A stretch of 64,000 bases of DNA from Lepturacanthus savala (lineage: Eukaryota > Chordata > Actinopteri > Scombriformes > Trichiuridae). Under the pieces are notes generated by a model. The model saw only the letters and a program-made list of their open reading frames with translations. It was not told where the DNA came from and did no database searches. Of the stretch, positions 38,601 to 63,340 are shown piece by piece. Numbering within the stretch: position 1 is the stretch's first letter; each line of letters opens with the position of its first letter. The stretch covers positions 24,831,075-24,895,074 of the forward strand of contig CM060466.1 in the NCBI GenBank assembly GCA_030544235.1. The letters run 5' to 3'. A program made the translations under genes and the position numbers.

Positions 38601-41577
38601 TATTTGTGTTTATAAGTCAGATAAGGAGGCAACTTTAGCAGAAAAGCTAATGTTGTAACCTTCGTTACCAAATGGTAACATTACTGCTTTTGGGCTGTAG
38701 CTGATGCTTATATGACGCTGAGTTGACCAAAAGAGACATTAAGCAAATGAGGTGATTCAATTCTCCTTTGTTTAGTTTAACTCCATTTGGCTGACTGTGA
38801 TGGTCATTGCTATCACTAGTACTGCTTTCTGCCAAGCTTTCAGTTTCATGCACGCAGGTTTTGAGAAGCGACGGCTGAAACAAAAGAAACCTGCACGTCT
38901 AACGTTGCAGGCTGCGTCTGTGGGAGATTGGTGCTTTTAACACAAGTTTATGCACAGTAATCACACACATATGGTTATGTTGGCTCCGTGAGGCTGAACT
39001 TCAGCATGTTATTATGTTAGTTTTGCATGTCAGTATGCTAGTTTTTAGTGATAAACTAAAGAGTTGATACATGTTTTAACTGTCTTTTTATCAGAAGATC
39101 ACCAAAGTGCTAACGATTTATCCTGAGGAAGACTATGACTGAGGGCTGAAATGAATCCTTGAGGACTGGAATAATTAATTACTAACAATCATTGATACAA
39201 GCTTCATTTAATTCTTATTACTTCATACAGTGCACTGTATTTCACATAGATAAGTATTATTGTCATGCAAACTGCATGCAAAAATCTGACTACGAATGTT
39301 ACTGAGTGATGGAACTATAATTGGTGTATAAAAAGTAATGACTATTACTGAATTCTGAATACAGACAGTACTGTTTCAAATCATTACCCGGTTTAATTTT
39401 GTGGAATCCACAGTAAAATTCAGAGCAGAGAATAATACAGAAATTGTCCAAAGTTTGAGATAATTGTAAGCTGAAACAGAAGAAAACCTTTGTAGCCTAC
39501 AATGTAAAAACTGAACTAATCAACCACAATAGCACAACATCAATGCTTAAAAGTCTCAGCAGAAAGCATCCGGTCCAGGACACGACCCAAGTTAATGTTA
39601 ACACTTAGCATCACATGTGATTTCTCAAACAATGAAACAAGTGACAGCTGCAGGTATAGAAAATCTTTGCACAAATTTCATGACAAATCATCCAATAGTT
39701 GTTCAAACATTTCACTCAAAGCCACAAATGTCAACTTCAGGGTGGCACTAGAAGACTAGTCAGGAACACAAGGTCATTAGGATACATTTTGTGTATTCTC
39801 CAAAATCGTCATCCATAGAGCTGCCGTTTAGACCCATTTAGACTTACTGTCATCGCAGTAAGTGTAAAAACTCAGGTAAATGATGGGCTAAGCAAAGTAG
39901 AATTCATAGGAGAGCAATTAATCCCTCACCATATTTTTTCACTGTATGAGTCCATTATGTTCGATAATTGTCTATGAAAATGCATGTGCATTATGAGTGA
40001 CCTTTTATATAAATCCATCCAGTGGCGGGTTCTAAAAAAGGTAGCTTTTGAGCTACTCCTGCATTCAGCACTTGGCAGCCTAAATAAAGTGAAGTCTGAA
40101 ATGGAAAAGGGTTGTAAAAGGAATGGTAAGTCCAATGAAAGCCAAGTAGAAATCATGTTGGTATTTAAGACATCATGATCCCGAAAAAAAATATATATAT
40201 ATATATAAAAATAACAGAACTTTGGCACATGCACAGTGAGTTGTCCTTCCCAGTCTGACTCATAATAGTGGCAGTTCACAGCCAAAAATTACTAAATATC
40301 CAATGACCACATATGACACCAAAACACTGTGCAAATAAACGAGGTAAATAACACAAATGTATTTTACTGTCAATTATAATCTTGCTATATTTATCTCTCT
40401 TTATGGGGTCTGTTTCAGCGAGGAGTGAGCCCTCCGCTGTCGGCTAAAACCTAATCATTGACTGTCAGACCTATAATACCAATACACCAGATGCAAAACA
40501 AAAAACAATCAGTACGGCTGGTACGGCCTATGTGGCTCATAGACAATTGGTGATCAGCAGCAAAAAACATGAGAGCATCCCTAGTCAGGACATCATTTCA
40601 GTATTATTGTAGTAAACAATCTAATGTGATTATAAAGAGTCACAGGAATCCTGTAAATACAGATGCCCACTTAGAAACTGCTGAGGGTTTGATGTATGTG
40701 TTTGTGTGTAATAAAAAAAAATTTATTAAATGATCAAACTGGAATTCAATTGATTGTGTTAAACTGACTGTATAAGACATTGGTAATTTGGTCTCTTTTA
40801 TTCAGTGAAAGCATAAAACAACGTGATCATACGGCCATGACATGATTTTAGTGAAAATCTGGAATATTATTTTGGGTTATTGTCCTAAACTGATATCTTA
40901 AACTAGATCATGGACTACAGAAGCTCCTAAATTGCTAAAATAAGACAAAACAACAGACAAATCTGGATATATGTGCATTTACTGCATCCTTACATTTAAT
41001 TTGCTAGTTAAAGATTAAATATGAAGAGAACATTATATATATTTTTATATGGAACATGCCATTGTAAAGCAGTTCTGCTTATATCCAAATACATCAATGG
41101 GTCTTGATTATTGTGCCATTAGAGCAGCTGCTTTCTTCAATCTCTTTTAAACATGACTCACTGTTTCTGTGAGAATGTTTGCCTTTCTTGTGTTAACGCT
41201 TTGGGATCATCTCCCTTTTGCAGCCTTAAGGGGATAGATAATATGATGTGCTGGGAAAGTGGGAGCCTTCAACACCAATGAACAATATGAAATACAGCAG
41301 ATCCTGTTTTGTCAGTCAGTTTAACGATATTTAAGAGTAGTCTGCTGAAGAGAAGATGAGTAGTTGATAAAGTTAGGATGGATGTGTCATTGTGGCAGGG
41401 ACTGGGCACTGACATGGGAGATTATTAAACCTATCGTGACAACAGGAAACGCCATCGACATACCTTTAGCCGTTTGACAACCTCATCGTTGCTGATTTTG
41501 TCCGTTATCTCTTTGACTCCGGGCGGGTAGATGATCTTTCCGTCTCCCGCAGGTTTCTGCTGTTGTGGGAACTCCAT
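21960..41577 (-). CDS. pds5a: PDS5A, cohesin-associated HEAT-repeat regulator
   Basis: Coding exons: 41577-41464, 35113-34910, 34444-34358, 34248-34151, 33856-33730, 32431-32351, 32238-32098, 32011-31896, 31213-31119, 30984-30839, 30569-30418, 30262-30149, 29925-29844, 29737-29689, 29593-29454, 29067-28952, 28420-28315, 28142-27982, 27680-27557, 27149-26991, 26816-26748, 26607-26471, 26158-26035, 24885-24681, 24585-24471, 24328-24196, 23413-23294, 23134-23072, 22650-22499, 22410-22323, 22229-21960. All phases agree, giving 1295 residues (human about 1337). PDS5A binds the SCC1/RAD21 region of cohesin and, with WAPL, sororin and acetyltransferases, controls cohesin release and sister cohesion in the nucleus. 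Residues 1 to about 1130 are almost identical to other vertebrate PDS5A (start MEFPQQQKPAGDGK; acidic TADDDEEGVTPDTA; NDECYQVRQIFAQKLH). The remaining 160 residues are low-complexity, with an AT-hook-like KRRGRPPK at 1225-1232 and a basic GRGRKRG stretch near 1254-1260. The stop used is the TAA inside the 21963 donor; see the alternative C-terminal exons. Confidence 0.96.
24886..26034 (-). other. pds5a intron 23 with a possible inserted repeat
   Basis: A 1.15-kb intron in a part of the gene where introns are otherwise mostly shorter. The stretch from about 25065 (aaaaggtgccgtattatg) to 25750 has a higher GC content than its surroundings and a repeat-like start, but no terminal inverted repeats, target duplication or protein similarity were found. 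A short AAACT tandem lies near 25180-25200. Confidence 0.4.
27192..27433. mobile_element. Foldback (palindromic) miniature element in pds5a intron 19
   Basis: The two halves are imperfect inverse complements: ATTCCACTAGAAGATAG pairs with CTGCCAGTGGAAT, TTATTTCAAG with CTTGAAATAA, and GTCCAATATTGAG with CTCAATATTCAACC. The ends read TTTTTGATACCA and TGGACCAAAAAC. A related element is at 52449-52773. No target duplication was found. Confidence 0.6.
32432..33729 (-). other. pds5a intron 5, containing a compound microsatellite
   Basis: A 1.3-kb intron. Apart from the (AT)n/(AC)n tract listed separately, only AT-rich sequence without recognisable elements was seen. Confidence 0.6.
32544..32631. 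repeat. Compound microsatellite (AT)n-(ACAT)n-(AC)n
   Basis: An (AT) run from 32544 to about 32596 passes through a few ACAT units into an (AC) run ending at 32631, within pds5a intron 5. Confidence 0.95.
35455..36215 (+). pseudogene. Decayed LINE reverse-transcriptase fragment (L2-like)
   Basis: The plus-strand frame ending at 35631 includes WCEDYNLNLNTKKIKK, which fits the conserved end of LINE reverse transcriptases (a W-C/T-E-N-L-L-N-x-K-T-K pattern). After about 350 bases of decayed sequence, 36030-36190 gives pieces like KFPQELRTGFYRYIIESIL followed by TYCCTVSY, matching the region downstream of that motif in L2-type elements. Stops and gaps interrupt it, so it is inactive. Confidence 0.55.
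36990..38530. mobile_element. Possible DNA-transposon remnants, family not established
   Basis: Around 37070-37210 is a GC-richer stretch (ctatgtcatagactatgg and nearby) that resembles non-coding parts of fish DNA transposons. A 77-codon plus-strand frame at 38280-38513, with RAIADLKTGMLLILDETYEA and an acidic-aromatic LYLYYQDGYD motif, could be a fragment of a transposon-encoded protein. No terminal repeats were identified, and the two parts may be unrelated. Confidence 0.25.
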
Positions 41578-42514
41578 GCTTGTTGATGTATGATCCACAC
41601 GGTCTTCTACTGGCCTCTATGGGTCGGAAAACAAAAGTTCAACACAACCATGCTACCGCACTTACCAAAAACCTCCTTTTAAGCACAATTCCCATTTGCC
41701 AATCATTATTTCCGCGGCTCAAATTGATAAAACTCTCCCTCTGCGTTTAACAGCAGTGTGACGGAGGGAACTTTTTCAATCGGAAAGCCACCATTAAACC
41801 TGCATTGTGCATATTATTAGCGTGCATGCTACAATCCTACAGCTAAACATCAGCTCCATTCTTTTCCGTAAATGTATTACCAAACATCGTGTAGCTACAG
41901 AAACAAGCTCATTTGCTATTTCGGTAACATCACAGACATTGAAGCGTTAAGTTTGTGGAGAAACACTTTAAAAACAACACAAGAGCAGCCGGTGTGTGTG
42001 AGTGTGTCTACTGTCACACAGGTTATCAAATTAGCTAGCAGGCTAGTTGCAGAGCAAACACCATTGGCTAGCGGCTAGCATTTTGCGGGAAGTCCAGTTA
42101 GCAGCGAGCAGCTAATACACGTTAGCTGTTAGCTGTTAGCCTAGGCCGCAAACTAGTCAGGTCCCCATCACATCTCCAGCTACAATCACAGAGGAAGTGA
42201 ATTATTACATCAACTCTGACAAAACTAGCCACACTCGTGGTCAGTTCCTGTGGTTTCCAACAAATGCAACTACTTTGAGAAGTTTAAAATCGAAGCTAAT
42301 TTACTTGTTACTGTCTTTTTTCAACTTCCAGCTGCCGCTAGTTTACAGGCGAGAAGGGCTGCTACCGTCGCCCTGAGCCCTCCTCTCCCCAACAACTTGC
42401 CCCCACGGACGGATTTTGAACACCCTAACAAATGCTAAATGAATCTATTTACACAGATACAAGTGCGTCTAAAACCGCAGAACGTCTGCCAAGCGTTTCC
42501 TGGTTAGTATTTAC

Positions 42515-42650
42515 CTTTCAAGTGGGCCGTTTTAATTCATTTAGTCTGACACAGGTTGGGTTTAGTTTTCGGCACAAAGCTCTGTCCGTTCAGTCAGTGC
42601 TGCCTGTGTGAAGGTGCAGAGCGCCCCCCTCGGTTCCACACAGGTACTAC
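42515..42650 (-). other. Probable non-coding first exon of pds5a
   Basis: On the minus strand a donor (CTTGAAAG then GTAAATAC, junction 42515/42514) closes a GC-richer segment containing several C runs. The start-codon exon has a plausible acceptor at 41616, leaving 39 bases of leader on it. The outer boundary near 42650 is an estimate. It faces away from n4bp2. Confidence 0.45.
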
Positions 42651-43560
42651 ACCCCGAGTACATGGCGGGAGTCACAAACCCAGCAGCCTTCACTTCACTG
42701 TGGGGTTAATTATAATGAATAAATACGTTTTATTTGCGACTGTCACAATTTATTCAATGCAATCGCTATGACAGTGGCAGTGCATTTCTTTATAGGCTAG
42801 GGACCAATGCATGGCAGTAATAATAATAATAATACATACACACTAATTATGATATTATTAATTATATAATAGAATACTATTCATAATAATATAATTATAT
42901 AAATAATAGTAAGTGTAGTTGTTGCTGTCAATAGTGCAATATTTTAAGTTGAGGGGATTGGGTACAAATACTGTACAGCTGTACAATACCATGTGAAATT
43001 TTGTTCAGTTGATCATGTGCATTGATAATAACAGGATACCTGCAAAAGCATTCAAGTTCCAAAATTATCTCAGTTCCAGACTCAGAGCAGTGATGCCTCA
43101 ATCTTAGAAAAGAACAATAATTAATTCACCAGAAGCCTTTGATAGACAACGTTCTTGCAACTAATGCAATGTCTGTGTATAACTAAAACAAATATATATT
43201 CCAGATTGAATTAAATGACTACAACCTTATGCTGCTGATCGTAATCTTAAATAATTGATGTGACAAATTGAATCAGTATCTATTGCTTACTATACATAAT
43301 GGGCCAATTAAATATGTTTAAACTTCTAAACGTGTATCATAATGGTTGAAAGTCAAACTGGAACCAATGCACTTCAGATATTGTTGAGAGTGGCTTTTAT
43401 TTTGAAAAACCCGTCCTGGTTTCCGTTGTGGACCTTTCTGGCGGACTTGGCGGAGTTGGTGTTTTCTGATTAATTTCCACCACTTGGAGTGCTGTTACTT
43501 ATCATGGCTTCGAGTAGTTTGCACTCTAGTGTCTCTGTATGATAGTAGCGTGTTTTCAGC
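42650..43560. promoter_or_regulatory. Head-to-head spacer between pds5a and n4bp2
   Basis: About 0.9 kb separates the estimated pds5a leader exon from the n4bp2 leader. Its middle (42700-43380) is AT-rich with an (AAT)n tract at 42814-42834; CpG content rises towards both genes, from about 43400 on the n4bp2 side. This is more consistent with two separate promoters than one shared core. Confidence 0.4.
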
Positions 43561-43656
43561 TCCGGACTCGTCGATATGTCGTTAGCTTCCCGGCTACTAA
43601 GTTAGCTCCGCGTCGCCGCTAATGAGAGCAACCGGCGGCTTCGCCTCGGTAACGGA

Positions 43657-56664
<13,008 letters not shown>

Positions 56665-56827
56665 AAAGAACCTGGTTTATAGGATTTGAGCTAAAGCTGC
56701 TATGGAGGACAACATTCTTGTCTTTCTCACTTGTATAACTCTACATGTATAAGGATCAGGTACAATATAGTTAACTCTGTAGCCGCCTCCTTTCTTACTT
56801 CTCTCACATCAATTACTTCTTTTACTC

Positions 56828-56858
<31 letters not shown>

Positions 56859-57860
56859 CCATCAGTCATATATAACATCCAAACTTTTGACTGGTATTGT
56901 AGATACCAATAAATTAAATCAAAGGTTAATTTTGGTTGAATTAAGATAAATTAGATATTTTATGCAGCTCTAAAGCCAGAATGTATGTATATTTTATATT
57001 TAAAAATGTTTTATAGTGGGGTATATTTTGCTTTACATTTGCCTTCATGTCTTTTTAAATGAGTATTAAAAGCCTGTCTTTAGCAGGCTCTGTGTTGAAT
57101 TAAATGTTATTTAGTCTTTCTAACATTTAATAATAGTCATGTTTGAGAGATAAAGTATTTAAAGGCAACTTAATTTGCATCATGATTGTGTGCTGCCTGC
57201 TTGGAGGTTGTTACTCTACGATTTTAGGTAGTGTCGCATCTCATTTTTTTGAGGTTTTATTGATGTTAATTATGTGTTGACTTTGTCTAATCAGGAGGTT
57301 TTTTTTCTGAAAAGTCATCAAGAGACAAACGCTTTAAAAGAAGAGTTTTTTTTTTTCCCTCTGGTCGCGGTGTCACAATGTGTCGGCAACTCATCGAATG
57401 ATCAGAGGCTGTTATATAGATTGAAAAACCTCCGCTGTGAGTTCTGCAGTAATCCCTCTGCTTTGTCTTAGCATCTGCTCAGCTACTTACTGCGACTGTT
57501 TTATTTTAGTTTAAGACCAAGCCAAGCTGTATTGGTATTGAGACTCAGGTAATGATGAGGTAATGAACATTAAAAGTTTTCTTTTCTTTGAGGCCAGTTG
57601 ACAGTTTCCAACCTGTTCTGGTAGCTGTTTTTTAATCCATTGTGCCACATTTCGTAGCAGTTGTATTCCTCGGGTTGCTACATTCGTCTTATTTTGTTTT
57701 CACAAAGGTGCAAACAAAAAATGTCAGATTTTATTGATTGTACATAATGTTGTGAACAAATGAATCATAAAGACAAAATTGTATTTTTTTATTCATTTGT
57801 TCTCATGGTTTTATAGAGAAAATTGTATTGTGGAATAAAATGCTATTTACAGTTCATGAT
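56665..57860 (+). other. n4bp2 3' UTR
   Basis: The strongest poly(A) signal after the stop is AATAAA at 57834-57839, giving a 3' UTR of about 1.2 kb. A (CT)n tract lies at about 56824-56858. A further AATAAA at 58140-58145 could serve as a distal site. Confidence 0.5.
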
Positions 57861-60730
57861 TTGTGCACGTGTGCATTTAAGACAATACTTTTCTTTAGAA
57901 AGGTCTTTAGTAGTCGATTAAAGATCCAGATATTTATTTTTTGACCACAATAATTACAGATTTGTTTGCATAATTTAGGAGTTACATTTCTTGATGAAAA
58001 ATAAACATGTTCCTATTTCTCAAATCAGAAATATATAGAGCTGTTACTTAACAAACCAGCATAAAGCAAATGTAAGTAGCTAAGTTGTAGTGCTTGTCTG
58101 TGTTTCAGAAGACCTTACAATCAGATTGTCAGGGACATAAATAAAGTTTTACTTTTGAAGTGGGATCAATATTTAAACTGATCCCTGATTTAAAAACAAA
58201 TACGTGGAACGTATTTGACTTATTCTGCGATTATATGGCCTATATGATTGTCTCATAGATTTCCCATTGCTTGCTCAACACATTATTTGCAAACTAATGA
58301 ATCTAGATGTAACGACAAAGATCAGACTGACATCACATTCATATTTTGTTTGTCTTATTTTGTTAAATTCTGACTTTTGGGAATCCCTGGAAAATACAGT
58401 GAATATGAAATGACGAAATGGAACTGGAAGGGGGAAACCCACTATAGACTAGTTCTGCAACTAATGATTATTTTAATTTATAGAAACTTTATTGATACAA
58501 TGTTTTGCATAAAAGGTGCTGAAAGCTGTGCATTACTATTTTCTGAAGTGTCGTTAAAGTTATTGTTCTTGTCAGATTAACAGTTTCAAAGAGATATTTT
58601 ATGATGAGACAAAGACAAGCAGCAATTGTATGGCCGAAATATAAAATCTTGCCCTTTTTTCATTGAACTAGCTAATGGTTGGTATTTTTACAATAATAAT
58701 CAAATTACTACTAGCCTTCTTGTTTCAGGTTTATCAGAGCATTTGACAACTTAAAAACGTTATATATGCTCTTCAGCAGTGTGCGGTACAAAAACAAAAT
58801 AAGACAACAAAGACACTAAAAAACACTTAAATGCCACTAAAAACAGTATGCATGTGCAGGTGTGTGATAATTCACTCATTTGGTTGACTGAAGATCTCAG
58901 TGTATCTTCTGTTTTACCACCATAAAACACGTGAGCACCATGAGGGTAATCTCACTTTTAAACTAAAATCTAAATCTTGTGTGTTTCTTTTTATTCTTTG
59001 CCCTTTTATGCACCAGCTGTGCTGCTCTCTGCTGCAAAATGATACTAATCTACAGCAGAAAAAATGCACCTATCTTTTAAAGCACAGCTGCTGTGGGGGA
59101 GGCATGTAGTTAGTCACACGTCCACATTTGAAAAAGCGGATGTGTTTTCTTTCACCTATTTTCTCAATCATCTTCTATCGACCAGCCTCTTCCACGTTAA
59201 GCAGGAGATGAAATAATTTGAGTCCGAGTTGACCTCATCGTTGGAGAATGTAGCACTGGGCTTTAGGTAACCTGTTGGACACATTATAGCAAATAAGAAA
59301 CCATTACTGGAGTGGAAAGGTTTTGTTCCTTGCCTTCGCTCTGAAGTCTGCAAAGGCGGCAGACAGCATCTGCCTGTTCAAGGAGAAAGGTAATTATCCT
59401 TTTCTTTGTCCCCGGTTTGATTTAGTGTAGATTCGATGGTGTGAGTCTGAGGCCTTCGAAGTTTCAAACTTTATGTTATAATATCTGTTCTGTGGGGACA
59501 TTCAGTAAGACTCCATAATGATGTGGGCAGAAACCTAAAAGATTCAACATTAAAACCTTCAGAAAGGATCAAGCGTAATCTACAGGGTGTATTCTTAACC
59601 TCTTAAAAATTTAACTCTCAGAAAACTAATGTATGAAATAACATTTTTACTGTAATCTAAAAAAAAACGTGGTTCATAGGCTCCACAAAGAATGAGTTCG
59701 AGAACCATTTTCTTTACGAAGGTTTTAATCCTTGTTTTATCTTTTTATAGTAATTAGTATTTTTTTTCCTGTGATGGCAGATCAAGAGTATTCAACGTAC
59801 TTCCTCTTGTGAGGTCATTTAGAGAAGCTCAATTGTGGAAAACCCACTGATTCAAGTGTCCCATTTACGTTATGGAGGTCTTTCCATCGCGATTACTGTA
59901 TATGTGTGAATGTGTATCGATGTATGTGTGAAACATGGCCGGTGGGTTTGAGGTTATGACTTGTTGGGCTTCTTCAGCAGGGACTTTAATGTAATTGTTC
60001 AAACTGTCAATTTAATACAACAGAAAAGTCTTTATACACCCTCAGTAAAGTGTGATGACCATAATAAAAATCTAAAAATTGATCTTTTTCTCGCAATACA
60101 AACCGACAGCACACACAGAGACATCCTTGCACATTATTAGTTCATTTGTGGCGCAACCTGCAGAATCAGACTTGGTTTGAGAGAAATCGGTTTTAAGAGA
60201 GACAGACAGGTTATAATGTATGAACTCAATATTACATCACACTTGACTTCAGTGTTAATCTGCACCTGTTCGAATTTTAAGGATCAAACTGCGGATTGTG
60301 GGTCACACCCAAGCATAAGAATTTTTTACTTCCGTGTTTCATAAGCACTCTATTGTTATAGATTAAAAGCGTTATACTTGTAAATATAAATTGTCTCCAC
60401 TACTAAAACTAAATATAGTTTTAGCTTGCTACATGCAGTAGTCGCCTATGATTATTTCACAACTACTCATGATTAGACAAAATAGATATTTCACAGCAAA
60501 TCATAGAGTATATTTAGCAGACAGACACGTTCTCCTGCTCATATTTCACTGTAGGCCGTATGCTGTTTGAGAAGAATCTGTCGAATGTCAGGAATAAATG
60601 TCAAGAAAGTTCAGAAACAGTTAAAGTCTATATGCGGATGCAGTTCAAATTCTTCTTTGTCTTTTTTATGACAACACATAAGTGATGCCTCAAATTTGTA
60701 ACATATGCTCTCCTACTCTCTCTTCCCCAG
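57860..60730. other. Spacer between n4bp2 and rhoh, probably containing rhoh leader exons
   Basis: No coding sequence was recognised. rhoh transcripts in other vertebrates have non-coding leader exons far upstream; a donor-like AAAG/GTAATT at 59389/59390 could end one here. That is a guess from a single splice motif. Confidence 0.35.
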
Positions 60731-61132
60731 TAGATCTCCCTGTTCAGCACCGAGAGTTCTAGAACCGTCTGGACAGAATGACACCTTTCAAGATCTTGAG
60801 AGACCAGACCAGATCCTGATCGCCCTGCTGCAGCGACTGAGCGGAAGTGAGACGAGCCGAGAGAACCCGAAGAACTACGACGTTATGTGAAAAGCCTGTG
60901 TTGGAAAACTACTGGCTGTACAGAGACACGTTGTAGGCTGGTTCAATTCAAGCCGAATCACAAGGCCGGGCTGCAGATTACTTGCTATGAAAACCACGAC
61001 CTGCGCACAGGGTGATCGCTGCCTTCGGCTACCTTAGTGGACGCTGTGCCTCTCCAGTCCGGAACCTACCTACAGGACTCTGCTCAAAAGAATCACAAAC
61101 ATCCCCAGGAGTGAGAATATCAGACAACAACC
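60731..61132 (+). promoter_or_regulatory. rhoh 5' leader with three upstream ORFs
   Basis: A good acceptor (CTCTTCCCCAG) at 60730 suggests that the coding exon begins at 60731, leaving 402 bases of leader. It contains upstream ATGs at 60778 (13 codons), 60885 (ATG directly followed by TGA) and 60987 (16 codons), all ending before the main start. Such ORFs usually lower translation of the main frame. Confidence 0.5.
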
Positions 61133-61720
61133 ATGGACGACCTGGAAGAAATGTCGGTGAAGTGTGTCCTGGTTGGGGACAGCGCGGTGGGCAAGACAGC
61201 CCTGCTGGTGCGCTTCACTTCAGAGACCTTCCCGGACTCCTACAAGCCCACGGTGTTCGACAACACGGGGGTGGAGGTGTACATGGACGGGATCCAGATC
61301 AACCTGGGCCTGTGGGACACAGCCGGCCACGACAACTTCAGGCCGATCCGACCCCGGTCCTACCAGCAGGCCGACGTCGTCCTCATCTGCTACTCCGTGG
61401 CCAACCAGAACTCCCTGGCCAGCGTCCAGCGCAAGTGGATCACTGAGATCCGAGAGCACCTGCCCAGGGTGCCGGTGCTGGTGGTGGCCACCCAGACGGA
61501 CCTGCGGGAGATCGGGGCCTACCGGGGCAACTGCATCTCGGGAGCGGAGGGGAGGCTCGTGGCTCAGCAGGTGCACGCCAAGGGCTACCTGGAGTGCTCG
61601 TCCCTGAACAACCGCGGCGTGCAGCAAGTGTTCGAGTACGCAGTGCGGACGGCTGTGAACCAGGCCAGGAAGCAGACCAGACGACGCATGTTCAGCATAA
61701 ACCAGTGCAAGGTCTTTTGA
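61133..61720 (+). CDS. rhoh: RhoH, GTPase-deficient haematopoietic Rho protein
   Basis: A single coding exon gives 195 residues (human 191). RhoH is expressed in blood cells; in T cells it recruits ZAP70/LCK to the receptor and opposes Rac signalling. Visible parts are the P-loop GDSAVGKT (15-22), switch II DTAGHD (62-67), the TQTD guanine-binding motif (about 123-126) and the C-terminal CKVF prenylation box. Ser17 stands where active Rho proteins have Gly12, and His66 where they have Gln61; human RhoH also departs at both sites (Ser, Asn), so the protein should stay GTP-bound and be controlled by its amount. Tyr77 and Tyr87 correspond to the ITAM-like tyrosines 73 and 83 of human. The first ATG is in a strong context (acaaccATGG); the six residues before Met7 are extra compared with human, and Met7 (61151) is a possible alternative start. 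The 61220-61627 minus-strand frame is a shadow of GC-rich codons. Confidence 0.97.
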   Translation: MDDLEEMSVKCVLVGDSAVGKTALLVRFTSETFPDSYKPTVFDNTGVEVYMDGIQINLGLWDTAGHDNFRPIRPRSYQQADVVLICYSVANQNSLASVQRKWITEIREHLPRVPVLVVATQTDLREIGAYRGNCISGAEGRLVAQQVHAKGYLECSSLNNRGVQQVFEYAVRTAVNQARKQTRRRMFSINQCKVF

Positions 61721-63340
61721 CCTTTGACCCTGGCTTGGTGGGCACTCGCGCTGTCGTGAGACTTGTCCAAACTTGTGCGCGTTAGCGTGATGTTCAAACT
61801 CCGTATGGGCTTGGAGAGGCGCTAGACCTCAAATGTGGGTTTTGTGCTCCCGTCCCAAAACTCAGACATATTTAAAATCGAAAACATCAATTTATTCACT
61901 CAACTTATAAAACCTGATAAAAAATGTACCCAGCTTTAAATTATATCTGTGTTTGACTCAAGGAGATTCATGAAGAAACGACTTCTTCATTCTACAGACT
62001 TCTTCATTCTTCTGATCTGTTTTTTAAGTATGCAATAGTTATATAACATGGAGATTTTTCAGAAGGATGAGATTTGTGAAATACTTTACTTATACTAAAG
62101 CACTTCCAGCTTTAATGGTGTTTTATACAGCGTGGAGTTTCTCTTATTTTTTACTAACAAAGAGGAAAGTGATAAGTCAATTTTGGGTTATTTTTTTCAT
62201 GGTACTTTACAGTGTGAAATGTGGAAAACTCTATTTTTATGCTTTGCTAATCAAACTGAAATAGATAAATAATGGTGTGTTATGTGCTGAAACTCAAAAA
62301 TGACTCAATGGGACATTTTTGCTCTATCTGGCCTCTACGTATATAATCTTCTATTTATTTTCTCTCGAGATCAGCATTTTCTTTGACATGAAAAAGGAAA
62401 TAAATGTTCAATACGTCAAAGTTTAGACAGAAAAGGCTACATGGGTCTAATTTTTGTATAATTATGTCAAATTTATTTAAAGGCTACCTGTGACTGAATT
62501 ATTTAAAAATGTGTAGTCGGACATTAGTTGCATTGGTATTTTTAACAGACAAATTAACAAAAAAAGGATAATTTTCTTTTTATATGCAATTTTTTCAATA
62601 TTATCTTAAATTTTGTCATTTGAAATCCTGCAGCGTATTAAGGTGTAGTTTTTGTGCATTGTTTATATTTTTTTTTATAATGTGTATACCTCTTTAAAAT
62701 GATTATTAATTAAAACAAACTCACTTTCCATGAATTAAAATTAAGGATTCAACACACTGACACTAGTTTTATTGTGTTCATGTCTACACTGCTTTCATTT
62801 ATATCCACTCATTTTTCCCAGTGATGAATGCATTGTCTCATCTGTTTGCTGCCTTTCTGTTCGCAGTAGTTTGCTTGGATTTAAATTTATTTTTGCCACA
62901 CATTTATAATTAAAAGTTGTCTCTTCTGTCTTAAATGACAAAGAATCATATATGCCGTAAAATGTAGCACAAAACATTCCTGTTTGTATGTATTATCTTA
63001 TATTATCTAGACTACTTCATATACATTCTGTACATTATATAGACAGGGTTTTAAGCTACCGTTTGCCAAATTTAATATAATTTGCATTAAAATGCACCTT
63101 AAACGGCATGTTCATATACAATACATATATACTATATAAATTACGCATTTTAATATAATATGGTTATAATATTGTTATTATAGGTTGTTCCTTGAAATGA
63201 TCAGAGTGAATACATTTGCTTGCAAAACTATGTAATGATAGTCATAATATGTGTTGTGTATCTTAACTGAGTTATATACTCTTTATTTAGAGTGATGTAC
63301 AGCAAAATTGAACTGTTCTTAGATAAATAAAACTACCAGA
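61721..63340 (+). other. rhoh 3' UTR
   Basis: AT-rich sequence with poly(A) signals at 62399-62404 (AATAAA) and 63326-63331 (AATAAA). The second would give a 3' UTR of about 1.6 kb. No coding sequence was seen. Confidence 0.45.

Larger units (their letters stand above)
35114..41463 (-). other. pds5a intron 1, the main repeat-bearing intron
   Basis: At 6.35 kb this is by far the longest pds5a intron, between the start-codon exon and the exon beginning MVVKTYMDMD. It holds a LINE fossil (35455-36215) and a region of possible DNA-transposon remnants (about 36990-38530). From 38600 to 41460 no element or gene was recognised; the sequence is AT-rich with a short (AT)n at 40191-40206. Confidence 0.6.

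Noticed and set aside
61220..61627. 135-codon minus-strand frame
   Set aside because: It is antisense to rhoh and results from its high third-position GC; no family resemblance.
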